From positions 1-64,000 of the forward strand of contig CAJCJD010000246.1 of NCBI GenBank assembly GCA_903970555.1: a stretch of 64,000 bases of DNA, in the 5' to 3' direction. This stretch comes from Vulcanimicrobiota bacterium (GTDB lineage: Bacteria > Pseudomonadota > Gammaproteobacteria > Xanthomonadales > Rhodanobacteraceae). The notes beneath the pieces were generated by a model. It did not search any database and was not told the origin of the DNA. It saw only the letters and a list, made by a program, of their open reading frames with translations. Numbering within the stretch: position 1 is the stretch's first letter; each line of letters starts with the position of its first letter. A program made the position numbers and the translations under genes. Positions 18,486 through 26,477 of the stretch are shown here, piece by piece.

Positions 18486-18842
18486 CTATTTGGCCTCGAC
18501 TCGCAGGAGGCGAGCTCGGCTTACGTTTCCTCGAGCCAGCGCATGAAATTTCCATGTCTGACCCGGCTGAAGATCACGCACCTCATCCGTCGCGCCCCCA
18601 ATCGTGCGTCCGGTGGCGTCGAAGAGCCTGAAGCTGATTCTTACGACATGAGCGCGTATGCGGCCCACGTTGACCAATGTCCCCACTACTTTATTTCGGC
18701 CGGGCGTCACGTCGCGCTCGACGCGATACGATGCTACGCGTACATGTTGCCTGGGCGATTCGCCAGCAAACGCGGCCGATGATGCCAAGCCGTACCCAAG
18801 CAACACCAACAAAACGGTCAAACGGAAGATCATTGTGTCCAT
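18486..18842 (-). CDS. Secreted FxLYD-domain protein
   Basis: Small exported protein (118 residues). A signal peptide (MIFRLTVLLVLLGYGLASSAAFA) is followed by one beta-sandwich module with the FxLYD family pattern: DVTPGRNKVVGTLVNVGRIRAHVVRISFRLFDATG, then DLQPGQTWKFHALA. This domain is common in secreted proteins of unknown role and probably binds other proteins or the envelope. ATG codons at 18842 and 18833 are both possible starts; neither has a strong ribosome site. It lies 120 bp downstream of the GH92 gene 3' end on the same strand, with a palindromic repeat between them. Confidence 0.75.
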   Translation of the reverse strand: MDTMIFRLTVLLVLLGYGLASSAAFAGESPRQHVRVASYRVERDVTPGRNKVVGTLVNVGRIRAHVVRISFRLFDATGRTIGGATDEVRDLQPGQTWKFHALARGNVSRARLLRVEAK

Positions 18843-18890
18843 CAAGATTGGAAATGGTCAGCGATATTTAGAGTAGCTCAACAGCGTACG

Positions 18891-18914
18891 TATCCGCTTC
18901 GGGTCGGAAGCAGA
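18891..18914 (+). repeat. REP-like palindrome copy (GGGTCGGAAGC family)
   Basis: TATCCGCTTCGGGTCGGAAG followed by CAGA. It shares the core CGCTT-GGGTCGGAAGC with copies at 51516, 52729, 53625 and, in a shorter form, 55505. The arms CCGCTT and AAGC are partly complementary. It sits in the gap between the GH92 and FxLYD genes. Confidence 0.55.
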
Positions 18915-18965
18915 AGCTACTGAGTGTGATGCTCGAACTATGATGTATACGCGAGCCGCCGCGAT

Positions 18966-21236
18966 TCACTGCAGCGGCTGCGGGTGCCAGTTTGAGGCCC
19001 AATGGGAAGGTGTCGGGCCCATGACGAAATCCAGTTCGCCGCCAGCTTCGATGTCGGCGTAGGTGATGATCGGCGCGTCCAGCGCCTTGCCGTTGAGCGT
19101 TACCGATTGCACATAGACGTTTTTTGCGGAATTGTTCGGCGCCGATATCGAGAAAACTTTGCCGTTGGGAAGGTGCAAGGTGACGCTTTTGAAAAGCGGG
19201 CTGCCGATCACGTATTCCGCCGAGGCCGGGTTGAGGGGATAGAAACCCATGGCAGTGAAGATGTACCACGCCGACATCTGCCCGCAGTCTTCGTTACCCA
19301 GCACGCCGTCGATGGTGTTGGAGTAAGCATCGTTGGCGATCTCGCGCACGCGTGCCTGGGTTTTCCATGGCTCTCCCGCGAAATCGTAGAGATAGCCGTA
19401 GTGATGGCTGGGCTCGTTGTCGTGACGGTTGTGGTTGCCGTTGAAGTGCTCGTCCAATTCGGCCGATGCGGCCTGCGGGCCACCCATCAGCTTCACCACG
19501 CCCGGGACATCGTGCAAGGCTGCGTAGAGATAAACCCACTGGTCGCCTTCGGTCCATCCGTCGTCGGGCGAGGCCCAACTGCCGTCGGAATTTTTGGCTT
19601 GCATGAAATGCCGCGTGGAGTTGAACAGATTCTTGTAGCTCAGCGAGCGTTTCATGAAGAAACGATAGTCATCCTCTTTACCGACTGCCTTGGCAACCTG
19701 CGCGACGGCGTAATCGTCGTACGATTCTTCTTCGGTGCTCGAGGCCGATTCGGAAACCTTGTCCGCGGGTATGTAACCCAGTTTTTTGAAATAGGTCAGT
19801 CCCGCGCGTGCTTCGTAAGGCGTGTAGGGTTCGCGGTCGAGCCATAGGCGAGTGGTGTCGCCATCGGGCGGCGTCATGGCATCTTTATAAACGGCCTGGT
19901 AGGCCAGCTTATAGTCGAAGCCCTTGAAGCCTTTGTTGATCGCTTCGGCAACCAGCGAATCCGCGTGCGTACCGATCATGATGTTCGTGTAGGAGGGGTT
20001 GGGCCACTTGGGCATCCAGCCGCCTTCCTGAAAATCCTGCAGTAGCGCTTGCACCATACCGCCGATGCGTTCCGGCGCGAAGATCGTCAGCAGGCTATTT
20101 TCGGCGCGGAAAATATCCCAGATCGAATACGCGGTGTACGACTCGCCGTTGTGGATCTTGTCGTCGTAGGCGCTGTAGTAGCGACCGTGCTCGGAGAACA
20201 GCTTGGGATAAAGCAGGGCGTGGTAAAGACCGCTGTAGAAGATGTGCCGCTGGTCGTCTGTGGCGCCGTCGATGGTGGCGATGCCGAGTTTCTGGTTCCA
20301 GGTGTTTTTCAGCGATTCTCGCAGGCCATCGAAATTCCAGTTCGGCATTTCCGCATCGAGATTGGCGCGGGCTTGATCGATGCTGATGAAAGATGTGCCT
20401 ACCTGCACATCGACCTGGTTGTCCTGATGGGTATCGAAACTTACATAGGCACCGACGTTGGCGTCGGTGAGCTCGTTCTGGCCCGGCCGTGAGAACGTGC
20501 CCGAATAAACGTTGTGCGACAGAAGCGGCTGCTTGAAGCGCACGACGAAATAGCCTCTGAAGTTTGGCAACTTCATGGGGCCGAGATTTGCATCCATGCG
20601 ATCCGGGTTGTAACCCACGATTTCATGGCGTGCGGGGTCGAACTTGACGTAACCGACAATGCCCGGGCGGGTGATCTCGATCAGCACGTTCGCTTTGGCG
20701 CCTTTTGGGTAGGTAAAGCGCAGATAGCCGGCATGATCCGTGGCGGTCATCTCCGCCTTGATGCGATCGTTCGCGTTGGAGCCCATCGTGACGGCGTAGT
20801 AATACGGTGTGCTGATTTCGTCCTTGTGCGTAAAGGGAAGCCGCCGATTTTCCGGCGCGAAATTCATGCCCCCCGTTTCCGGCATCACCGTGACGTAGCC
20901 GTAATCGCCCATCCAGATCGCCGGCTGATGGGTGCCGATAAAACCTTCGATGTATTGATCGTGATACTCGTAGGAACTCACGCTAATACGGTTTTGCCGG
21001 GTCTGCGCAGTCCAGTTGGTCATGCCGAAAGGCGTGCTCACAACGGGCATGGTGCCGCCATATTCGGGCCCCATGCTGCTGCCGGTTCCGACGAAGGTAT
21101 TGACCCAGTCGACGGGCGTTGTCGATGTATTGGTACCGAAGGCCGATGCCGTGCTTGCGACCAAAACGCACAACCACGCACTACGCAAAAAAGAGCGCTT
21201 CATGGAATCACCCAAATACGTTTTACTTTTGGACAT
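18966..21236 (-). CDS. GH92 family alpha-1,2-mannosidase
   Basis: Exported exo-alpha-mannosidase of glycoside hydrolase family 92, a calcium-dependent inverting enzyme that trims mannose from N-glycans or mannans. A signal peptide lies in MKRSFLRSAWLCVLVASTASA. Family blocks are present in order: VNTFVGTGSSMGPEYGGTMPVVSTPFGMTNW, GFIGTHQPAIWMGDYG, SYTAYSIWDIFRAENSLL, EEESYDDYAVAQVAKA and GNEDCGQMSAWYIFTAMGFYPLNP. The acidic residues of the catalytic C-terminal domain lie in those last blocks. The ATG at 21236 has the better ribosome site (AAGGTAAGGGA); the ATG at 21203 gives the cleaner signal peptide. It follows iolG by about 100 bp on the same strand, but the functions are unrelated. Confidence 0.93.
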   Translation of the reverse strand: MSKSKTYLGDSMKRSFLRSAWLCVLVASTASAFGTNTSTTPVDWVNTFVGTGSSMGPEYGGTMPVVSTPFGMTNWTAQTRQNRISVSSYEYHDQYIEGFIGTHQPAIWMGDYGYVTVMPETGGMNFAPENRRLPFTHKDEISTPYYYAVTMGSNANDRIKAEMTATDHAGYLRFTYPKGAKANVLIEITRPGIVGYVKFDPARHEIVGYNPDRMDANLGPMKLPNFRGYFVVRFKQPLLSHNVYSGTFSRPGQNELTDANVGAYVSFDTHQDNQVDVQVGTSFISIDQARANLDAEMPNWNFDGLRESLKNTWNQKLGIATIDGATDDQRHIFYSGLYHALLYPKLFSEHGRYYSAYDDKIHNGESYTAYSIWDIFRAENSLLTIFAPERIGGMVQALLQDFQEGGWMPKWPNPSYTNIMIGTHADSLVAEAINKGFKGFDYKLAYQAVYKDAMTPPDGDTTRLWLDREPYTPYEARAGLTYFKKLGYIPADKVSESASSTEEESYDDYAVAQVAKAVGKEDDYRFFMKRSLSYKNLFNSTRHFMQAKNSDGSWASPDDGWTEGDQWVYLYAALHDVPGVVKLMGGPQAASAELDEHFNGNHNRHDNEPSHHYGYLYDFAGEPWKTQARVREIANDAYSNTIDGVLGNEDCGQMSAWYIFTAMGFYPLNPASAEYVIGSPLFKSVTLHLPNGKVFSISAPNNSAKNVYVQSVTLNGKALDAPIITYADIEAGGELDFVMGPTPSHWASNWHPQPLQ

Positions 21237-21334
21237 GTGTATCCCTTACCTTCGCGCGACTTTATGCGATTCGTTGTAGTGAAGGCCTTCACTCTGCCTT
21301 ACATTTTATCGCTGTTTCGGGTGGCGACGCGCGA

Positions 21335-22342
21335 TCAGATCGCGCACTCCAAGGCTTTCCCTTCGCGCCAAGAGCGTGTAGCGAGTTCGGCGAGCTCCAA
21401 TGCTTTAATGCCATCCTCGATCGTGGTGCGTACTGGCGTGCCATTCACGAGCGCATCGAAGAAGTGCTCGATCTCCAGTGCATAAGCGGCGCGGTAGCGT
21501 TCCAGGAAGAAAGCTTCCGGCTTGTCGCTACTGATCGCCTGCTCACCCCACGCCACGACTTCGGTTGGGCGCACGTTGCCGGCTTGCAGCAAGCCTTTGC
21601 TGCCGAGCACTTCGAAGCGTTGGTCATAACCGTACGCGGCACGGCGCGATGTGTTGATCTGACATAGCGCACCGTCACGCGTGCGCAACGTGACCGCCGC
21701 GTGCGAGATATCGCCCGTGGCAGCGACCTCCGGCAAACCGGGACAGCCACCCGTGGCGTGCACACTGACTGCCTCGCCACCGAGAATCCAACGGAAGATG
21801 TCGAAGTCATGGATCAACATGTCTTTGAACACGCCGCCGGACGAGGCAATGTAGGAGGCCGGCGGCGGCCCCGGATCTCGACTCGTCACAACCAGCATTT
21901 CTGGCTTGCCGATTTCGCCAGCATCCAAACGCTGCTTGAGTGCAGCGAAAGTGGGATCGAAACGACGCTGGAAGCCGATCATGCACGTAACACCGGCCTT
22001 GCTCACGGCCGCAGCACATGCGCGCGCGCGCTCCACATCCAGATCGACCGGCTTCTCGCAAAAAATAGCCTTGCCTGCAGCGGCTGCACGCAGAATCAGA
22101 TCTGCATGGGTATCCGTACTTGATCCGATGACCACGGCACCGACAGCGGGGTCAGCCAATGCCTGCTCCACGCTGGCGACCTGGGCGTCATGCTTACTGG
22201 CAAGCGCCTCTGCCGCAGGCTGATGCACATCGATAACGTAGCGAAGCCGGGCTGCCGGGTGCCGCGCCAGATTGCCTGCGTGAATCGTGCCGATGCGGCC
22301 TGCGCCGAATAGCGCCACATCGATGCGTGCCTTTTCAGTCAT
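21335..22342 (-). CDS. iolG: myo-Inositol 2-dehydrogenase
   Basis: NAD-dependent oxidoreductase of the Gfo/Idh/MocA family that oxidises myo-inositol to scyllo-inosose, the first step of inositol breakdown. The Rossmann motif GAGRIGTIHAGN is at residues 12-23, the signature EKPVDLD follows, and the active-site block is GGVFKDMLIHDFDIFRWILGG with the catalytic His. At 335 residues the length is normal. The ATG at 22342, after CCGGAGAATACG, is preferred to the upstream in-frame ATG at 22372. It overlaps the end of the RpiR regulator gene by 8 bp, so the two are coupled. The rest of the pathway is divergent, from 23410. Confidence 0.94.
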   Translation of the reverse strand: MTEKARIDVALFGAGRIGTIHAGNLARHPAARLRYVIDVHQPAAEALASKHDAQVASVEQALADPAVGAVVIGSSTDTHADLILRAAAAGKAIFCEKPVDLDVERARACAAAVSKAGVTCMIGFQRRFDPTFAALKQRLDAGEIGKPEMLVVTSRDPGPPPASYIASSGGVFKDMLIHDFDIFRWILGGEAVSVHATGGCPGLPEVAATGDISHAAVTLRTRDGALCQINTSRRAAYGYDQRFEVLGSKGLLQAGNVRPTEVVAWGEQAISSDKPEAFFLERYRAAYALEIEHFFDALVNGTPVRTTIEDGIKALELAELATRSWREGKALECAI

Positions 22343-23204
22343 CGTATTCTCCGGGGTGAATGGTTTCTTCAACCTTTAGTTCAAGTTTGTAGGCCAGCGC
22401 GACGAACAGCGCCTGGCACAGGCATATCGTGCTGGTGAGCGCACGGAACGCGAACGCGCTGCCCTCGTTCACCATCAATGTGACGTTGGCATCGCGCCCC
22501 AGCGCACCCAGCGCGCTATCCGTGATGGCGAGCACCTTGGCTTTGTGCTGATGCGCGATGCGGCTGCAATAGATGGTCTCTTTGCCATAAGGCGGATAGC
22601 TGATAGCGATCAATACATCGTTTTTCCCGATGCTACGGATCTGTTCGCGGTACATGCCACCCAATCCACTGACCAGATGCACGCGCTTATGCGTGTGCTG
22701 CAATGCGTACACGATGTAACTGGCGATGCCGAAGGTGCGGCGAACCGCGACGACATAGATGTTTTCCGCATTGACCAATAGATCGACGGCCGCGTCGAAC
22801 TGTTTCGTATCGAAGCTGCTAGCCAGCTCGTCCAGCCCCGCACGACTGGTATCGATAAAGCGTAGGGCCATCTGCGATGGCCCTACCCTCGCGCCTTCGT
22901 TCTTGGCGATCACGTTGCGGATGCGCTGCTGATAACTGCGCGCAGGCTTGACCGTTTCAGTGTAGTCAGTACGGAAAACCGACTGCATCTCGGTGAATCC
23001 CGTATAGCCAAAGCGCTGGGCGAACCGCACTACCGCCGACGGGTGCACATGGCAGCCCTCGGCGATTTCATTGATGCGCTGGACCATGATGTTCGCGCGC
23101 TCCCGCTCCAGGTAGCTGGCGATGTTCTGCAGCTGCCTCGGCAGGGTCTCGAAATCCTGTGCCACGCGCTGCAACAGCTCGTCGACTGCACTTTGCTTGC
23201 CCAT
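22335..23204 (-). CDS. RpiR/MurR-family regulator, probable inositol repressor
   Basis: Transcription factor with an N-terminal HTH_6 domain (residues 5-80: EIAEGCHVHPSAVVRFAQRFGYTGFTEMQ is the recognition region) and a C-terminal SIS sugar-phosphate sensing domain (residues 125-265: AENIYVVAVRRTFGIASYIVYAL, NDVLIAISYPPYGKET). Members of this family repress iol genes in alpha- and betaproteobacteria and are relieved by a phosphorylated intermediate such as 2-deoxy-5-keto-gluconate-6-phosphate. Its place, coupled to iolG and divergent from the transporter and catabolic operon, fits that role closely. The candidate operator is at 23252-23278. The symbol iolR is used for such proteins elsewhere but is unproven here. 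Confidence 0.88.
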   Translation of the reverse strand: MGKQSAVDELLQRVAQDFETLPRQLQNIASYLERERANIMVQRINEIAEGCHVHPSAVVRFAQRFGYTGFTEMQSVFRTDYTETVKPARSYQQRIRNVIAKNEGARVGPSQMALRFIDTSRAGLDELASSFDTKQFDAAVDLLVNAENIYVVAVRRTFGIASYIVYALQHTHKRVHLVSGLGGMYREQIRSIGKNDVLIAISYPPYGKETIYCSRIAHQHKAKVLAITDSALGALGRDANVTLMVNEGSAFAFRALTSTICLCQALFVALAYKLELKVEETIHPGEYDD

Positions 23205-23251
23205 GGAAAGCGACCCGGTGGACTAATTCCTGGACATGTTATCTCCGCGTA

Positions 23252-23278
23252 GAAAAATATTTCCATATTTTTTTATGG
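23252..23278. promoter_or_regulatory. Candidate operator of the inositol regulator
   Basis: An AT-rich island in the 205-bp divergent gap has two overlapping inverted repeats: GAAA-AATA-TTTC (23252-23263) and CCATA-(T)6-TATGG (23263-23278). The first fits a GAA-N6-TTC core close to the GGAA-N6-TTCC motif described for the IolR repressor of Sinorhizobium meliloti. The location, 47 bp upstream of the regulator start, suits autoregulation and control of both transcripts. Binding is inferred only from the pattern. Confidence 0.45.
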
Positions 23279-23409
23279 TGCAATGCAAGTTGAAATTCGG
23301 ACGACGCCGTTCCTATGCTCGGCTACCTCGGACCTGCGCGATCCCCATTCGCATCGCGCATTGCCCTATTCGGCCGGCCCTCACGGCGGTATCACGTTTC
23401 GGAGGCGGT

Positions 23410-24450
23410 ATGCGTGTTCGATGGATTTCCGTTCCACTGGCATGGATGCTGGCAGCCGTGATGGCGACATCCGCGGTGGCTGCCGATGGGCCGCATACGA
23501 ACGAGCACTACGTGTTGATCAGCCATGCCGCCGATTCGGATGTCTGGTGGAGCACAATCAAAAATGCCATCAAGCAGGCCGGCGACGATTACGACGTACA
23601 GGTCGACTACCGCAATCCGTCCGATGGTGACCTGGCCGACATGGCGCGGCTGCTCGAGCAGGCCGCTGCCCGCAACTATGACGGCGTAGCCTTTGATATC
23701 GCCGACATCGATGTGCTTTCCAAGCCCGCGATGCGCATCGCGGCCAAGAACATCCCGATGGTCTCCATCAACTCCGGAACGGCGCAGCAAAGCCAGAAAC
23801 TCGGCGCCATCATGCACATTGGCCAGCCCGAGTACGAAGCCGGCAAAGCCGCCGGCGAGCGGGCCAAGGCCGCAGGTATCAAGTCGTTTGTCTGCGTCAA
23901 CCACTACTCCACCAACGCCGCCTCGTTCGAACGCTGCAAAGGTTTCGCCGATGCGATTGGCGTCGACGCCAGGAAGTCGATGATCGACTCCGGTGTTGAC
24001 CCCACCGTGGTCGCGAGCAAGGTGAGCGCCTATCTGCGCAATAACCCCACCACCCAGGCCGTGCTAGCGCTGGGCCCCAACTCGGCCGAACCATCGCTGC
24101 AGGCGCTAGAGAGAATGGGTCTGGCCGGCAAGATCTATTTCGGCACCTTCGATCTTTCACCCGTGATCATCGATGCGATCAGAAAAGGCCAGATGAATTT
24201 TGCGATCGACCAGCAGCCGTATCTGCAAGGCTATATGGCGATTGCGGCGCTGGTGATCGCACACGAAGACAACACGCGCGATCCCGCCGTCATCACCGCC
24301 AAACTGAAGGCCAACCCGAAATTTCAATCACGCCTGACGGAATACGGACTCCAACCGGTCTATACCAAGGATGGCGTCAGCTCCGGCCCTGCATTCATTA
24401 CCAAGGACAACGTCGATACGGTCGCGAAATACGCCGGCCAGTACCGTTGA
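23410..24450 (+). CDS. ABC transporter substrate-binding protein, inositol/sugar type
   Basis: Periplasmic binding protein of the type I sugar family (RbsB/IbpA-like), 346 residues. The start at 23410 follows GGAGGCGG and gives a signal peptide ending near SAVAADG. Blocks: YVLISHAADSDVWWSTIKNAIKQAGDDY, ARNYDGVAFDIADIDVLSKP, IPMVSINSG, and FAIDQQPYLQGYMAIAALV, which is the ligand hinge common to ribose and inositol binders. It opens the plus-strand operon and is followed by its permease (37-bp gap) and ATPase. The order of binding protein, permease and ATPase, and the iol genes behind it, make myo-inositol the likely ligand, as in Caulobacter IbpA-IatA-IatP. Confidence 0.92.
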   Translation: MRVRWISVPLAWMLAAVMATSAVAADGPHTNEHYVLISHAADSDVWWSTIKNAIKQAGDDYDVQVDYRNPSDGDLADMARLLEQAAARNYDGVAFDIADIDVLSKPAMRIAAKNIPMVSINSGTAQQSQKLGAIMHIGQPEYEAGKAAGERAKAAGIKSFVCVNHYSTNAASFERCKGFADAIGVDARKSMIDSGVDPTVVASKVSAYLRNNPTTQAVLALGPNSAEPSLQALERMGLAGKIYFGTFDLSPVIIDAIRKGQMNFAIDQQPYLQGYMAIAALVIAHEDNTRDPAVITAKLKANPKFQSRLTEYGLQPVYTKDGVSSGPAFITKDNVDTVAKYAGQYR

Positions 24451-24487
24451 TCCACGAACGCACCAGCTTTTGGAGAGCTTAAGTTCG

Positions 24488-25633
24488 ATGAGCGTGACGA
24501 CTTCTCACATACCCATCACGACACAAGAGGGCCAGGCGGCCGTGAAAAACGACGAACGCGTACGACGCATTTCGCCATGGCGCAGCCTTCTTAATCGTCC
24601 TGAATTCGGGTCCATTGCGGGCACCGTGCTGGTGTTCGTGTTTTTCGGCATCTTTGCCGGCGATTCGGGGATGTTCAATCTCGACGGTGTGATGAACTGG
24701 GCTCAGGTCGCCGCCTATCTCGGCATCATCGCGGTCGGCGCATGCCTGTTGATGATCGCCGGCGAATTCGATCTTTCCATCGGGTCGATGATCGGCTTCT
24801 CCGGCATGATGATGGCGGTACCGTCGATGTTCATGGGTTGGCCGATGTGGGCTTCCGTGCTGTTCGCGTTTGTGGGCTGCATGGCACTGGGCTGGTTGAA
24901 TGGCTTCCTGGTCGTACGCACGAAGCTGCCCAGCTTCATCGTGACGCTGGCTTTCATGTTTATCTTGCGCGGCTTGACCCTGGTTCTTTCCACGCACTTT
25001 TCCAACAGCACTATCGTTAGTGGCGTCGGCGACAAGATCAGCGCTGATCCCGTGGTGAGCACCCTATTTCAGGGAAGCACTTTGCATGGTTTGTTCGGTT
25101 GGCTGGCGAAAGCCGGTGTCATCGGCAAATTGCCCAATGGCGATCCCATCGTGAACGGCATTCCGAAAGTGCTGATCTGGTGGCTGGTGATGGCGATCGG
25201 TGCGGGCTTTGTGCTCTCGCGCACACGCTTCGGCAATTGGATCTTCACGGTCGGTGGCGACGCTGCCGCCGCACAGAACGTAGGTGTGCCGGTGCGGCGG
25301 GTAAAGATTAGCCTATTCGTATTCACCGCATTTTGCGCCTGCTTGTTCGGCGTGCTGCAAGTAGCCGATGTGGGTTCTGCTGCAGCAGATCGCGGCTTGC
25401 AGAAAGAGTTCGAGGCCATCATCGCCGCGGTGATCGGGGGCACGCTGCTCACCGGCGGTTACGGCTCCGTGCTGGGTTCCTGCTTCGGTGCACTTATCTT
25501 CGGCGTGGTGCAGATCGGCATCTCGTACACCAGTTTCGATTCGGATTGGTACCGCGTGTTTCTGGGGGCGATGTTGCTGCTCGCTGTGCTGTTCAACCAC
25601 TACATCCGCTCGCGCGCGACGGCCGGTAAGTGA
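24488..25633 (+). CDS. ABC transporter permease, inositol/sugar type
   Basis: BPD_transp_2 permease (381 residues) with about ten membrane helices. The start at 24488 gives [16 protein letters not shown]; the open frame extends back to 24371 inside the preceding gene and has no ribosome site there. Typical blocks are [65 protein letters not shown] (the cytoplasmic coupling region) and [21 protein letters not shown]. It is similar in layout to RbsC, FrcC and IatP. It should form a homodimer with two copies of the downstream ATPase. The ATPase start lies 4 bp after its stop. Confidence 0.93.
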   Translation: MSVTTSHIPITTQEGQAAVKNDERVRRISPWRSLLNRPEFGSIAGTVLVFVFFGIFAGDSGMFNLDGVMNWAQVAAYLGIIAVGACLLMIAGEFDLSIGSMIGFSGMMMAVPSMFMGWPMWASVLFAFVGCMALGWLNGFLVVRTKLPSFIVTLAFMFILRGLTLVLSTHFSNSTIVSGVGDKISADPVVSTLFQGSTLHGLFGWLAKAGVIGKLPNGDPIVNGIPKVLIWWLVMAIGAGFVLSRTRFGNWIFTVGGDAAAAQNVGVPVRRVKISLFVFTAFCACLFGVLQVADVGSAAADRGLQKEFEAIIAAVIGGTLLTGGYGSVLGSCFGALIFGVVQIGISYTSFDSDWYRVFLGAMLLLAVLFNHYIRSRATAGK

Positions 25634-25637
25634 GGAC

Positions 25638-26447
25638 ATGGCTATGACAAGCACAGACAAGACCGACTACATCCTCCAGCTCGAAGGCATCAGCAAGTTC
25701 TTCGGCACGGTGATTTCCCTGCAGGATGTCACGTTGCGCCTGCGCCGTGGCGAAGTGCACTGCCTGCTCGGCGACAACGGTGCCGGCAAGTCGACGCTTA
25801 TCAAAACGCTAGCCGGCGTGCATCGCCCCAACCGTGGCCGCTATCTGGTCGAAGGAACGGAAGTGCACTTCACCTCGCCGCGCGAGGCGCTGGACATGGG
25901 CATCGCTACCGTCTACCAAGATCTGGCGCTGGTTCCACTCATGAGCGTAGCGCGCAACTTTTTCGCGGGACGCGAACCGATGCGCAAGCTGTTCGGCGTG
26001 ATCCCGGTGATGGATATTCAACACGCCGCACAGGTTTCCGAGCAAAAGCTGGCCGAAATGGGCATTCACGTACGTTCGCCCCATCAGCCGGTGGGTACGA
26101 TGTCCGGCGGCGAGCGGCAGTGCTTGGCCATTGCGCGCGCTATCCATTTCGGCGCGAAAGTGCTGATCCTTGATGAACCGACCGCCGCGCTGGGCGTGAA
26201 GCAGAGCTGCAATGTGCTCAAGCTGATTCACACGGCTCGGGAGCGTGGCATCTCGGTGATCTTCATCACGCACAACGTGCACCACGCTTACCCGGTAGGC
26301 GATAGCTTCACGTTGCTCAATCGTGGGCAGTCCATGGGCACGTTCGCCAAGAACGAGATCGGCAAGGAACAGTTGCTCGACATGATGGCCGGCGGTGCTG
26401 AAATCCAAAGCCTGGTGGCCGAACTGGAAGGCCGCTCTGCGGCCTGA
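25638..26447 (+). CDS. ABC transporter ATP-binding protein, single domain
   Basis: Nucleotide-binding subunit of the sugar importer (269 residues). Walker A is GDNGAGKST, the ABC signature is MSGGERQ, Walker B is VLILDEP and the switch histidine is in FITHNVHHA. Ribose and galactose systems use a double-domain ATPase of about 500 residues; here a single domain is present, as in fructose FrcA, so it must dimerise. The chosen start, ATG at 25638 after GTGAGGAC, follows the permease stop; the frame is open further back within the permease gene. The iolC gene begins 30 bp downstream. Confidence 0.93.
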   Translation: MAMTSTDKTDYILQLEGISKFFGTVISLQDVTLRLRRGEVHCLLGDNGAGKSTLIKTLAGVHRPNRGRYLVEGTEVHFTSPREALDMGIATVYQDLALVPLMSVARNFFAGREPMRKLFGVIPVMDIQHAAQVSEQKLAEMGIHVRSPHQPVGTMSGGERQCLAIARAIHFGAKVLILDEPTAALGVKQSCNVLKLIHTARERGISVIFITHNVHHAYPVGDSFTLLNRGQSMGTFAKNEIGKEQLLDMMAGGAEIQSLVAELEGRSAA

Positions 26448-26477
26448 GCCCCACCCTTGCATAAGAAGCATTCTGCG

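Noticed and set aside
20514-21485. Open frame of 323 residues on the plus strand
   Set aside because: It is antisense to the GH92 gene and runs into the iolG 3' end; no ribosome site or motif supports it.
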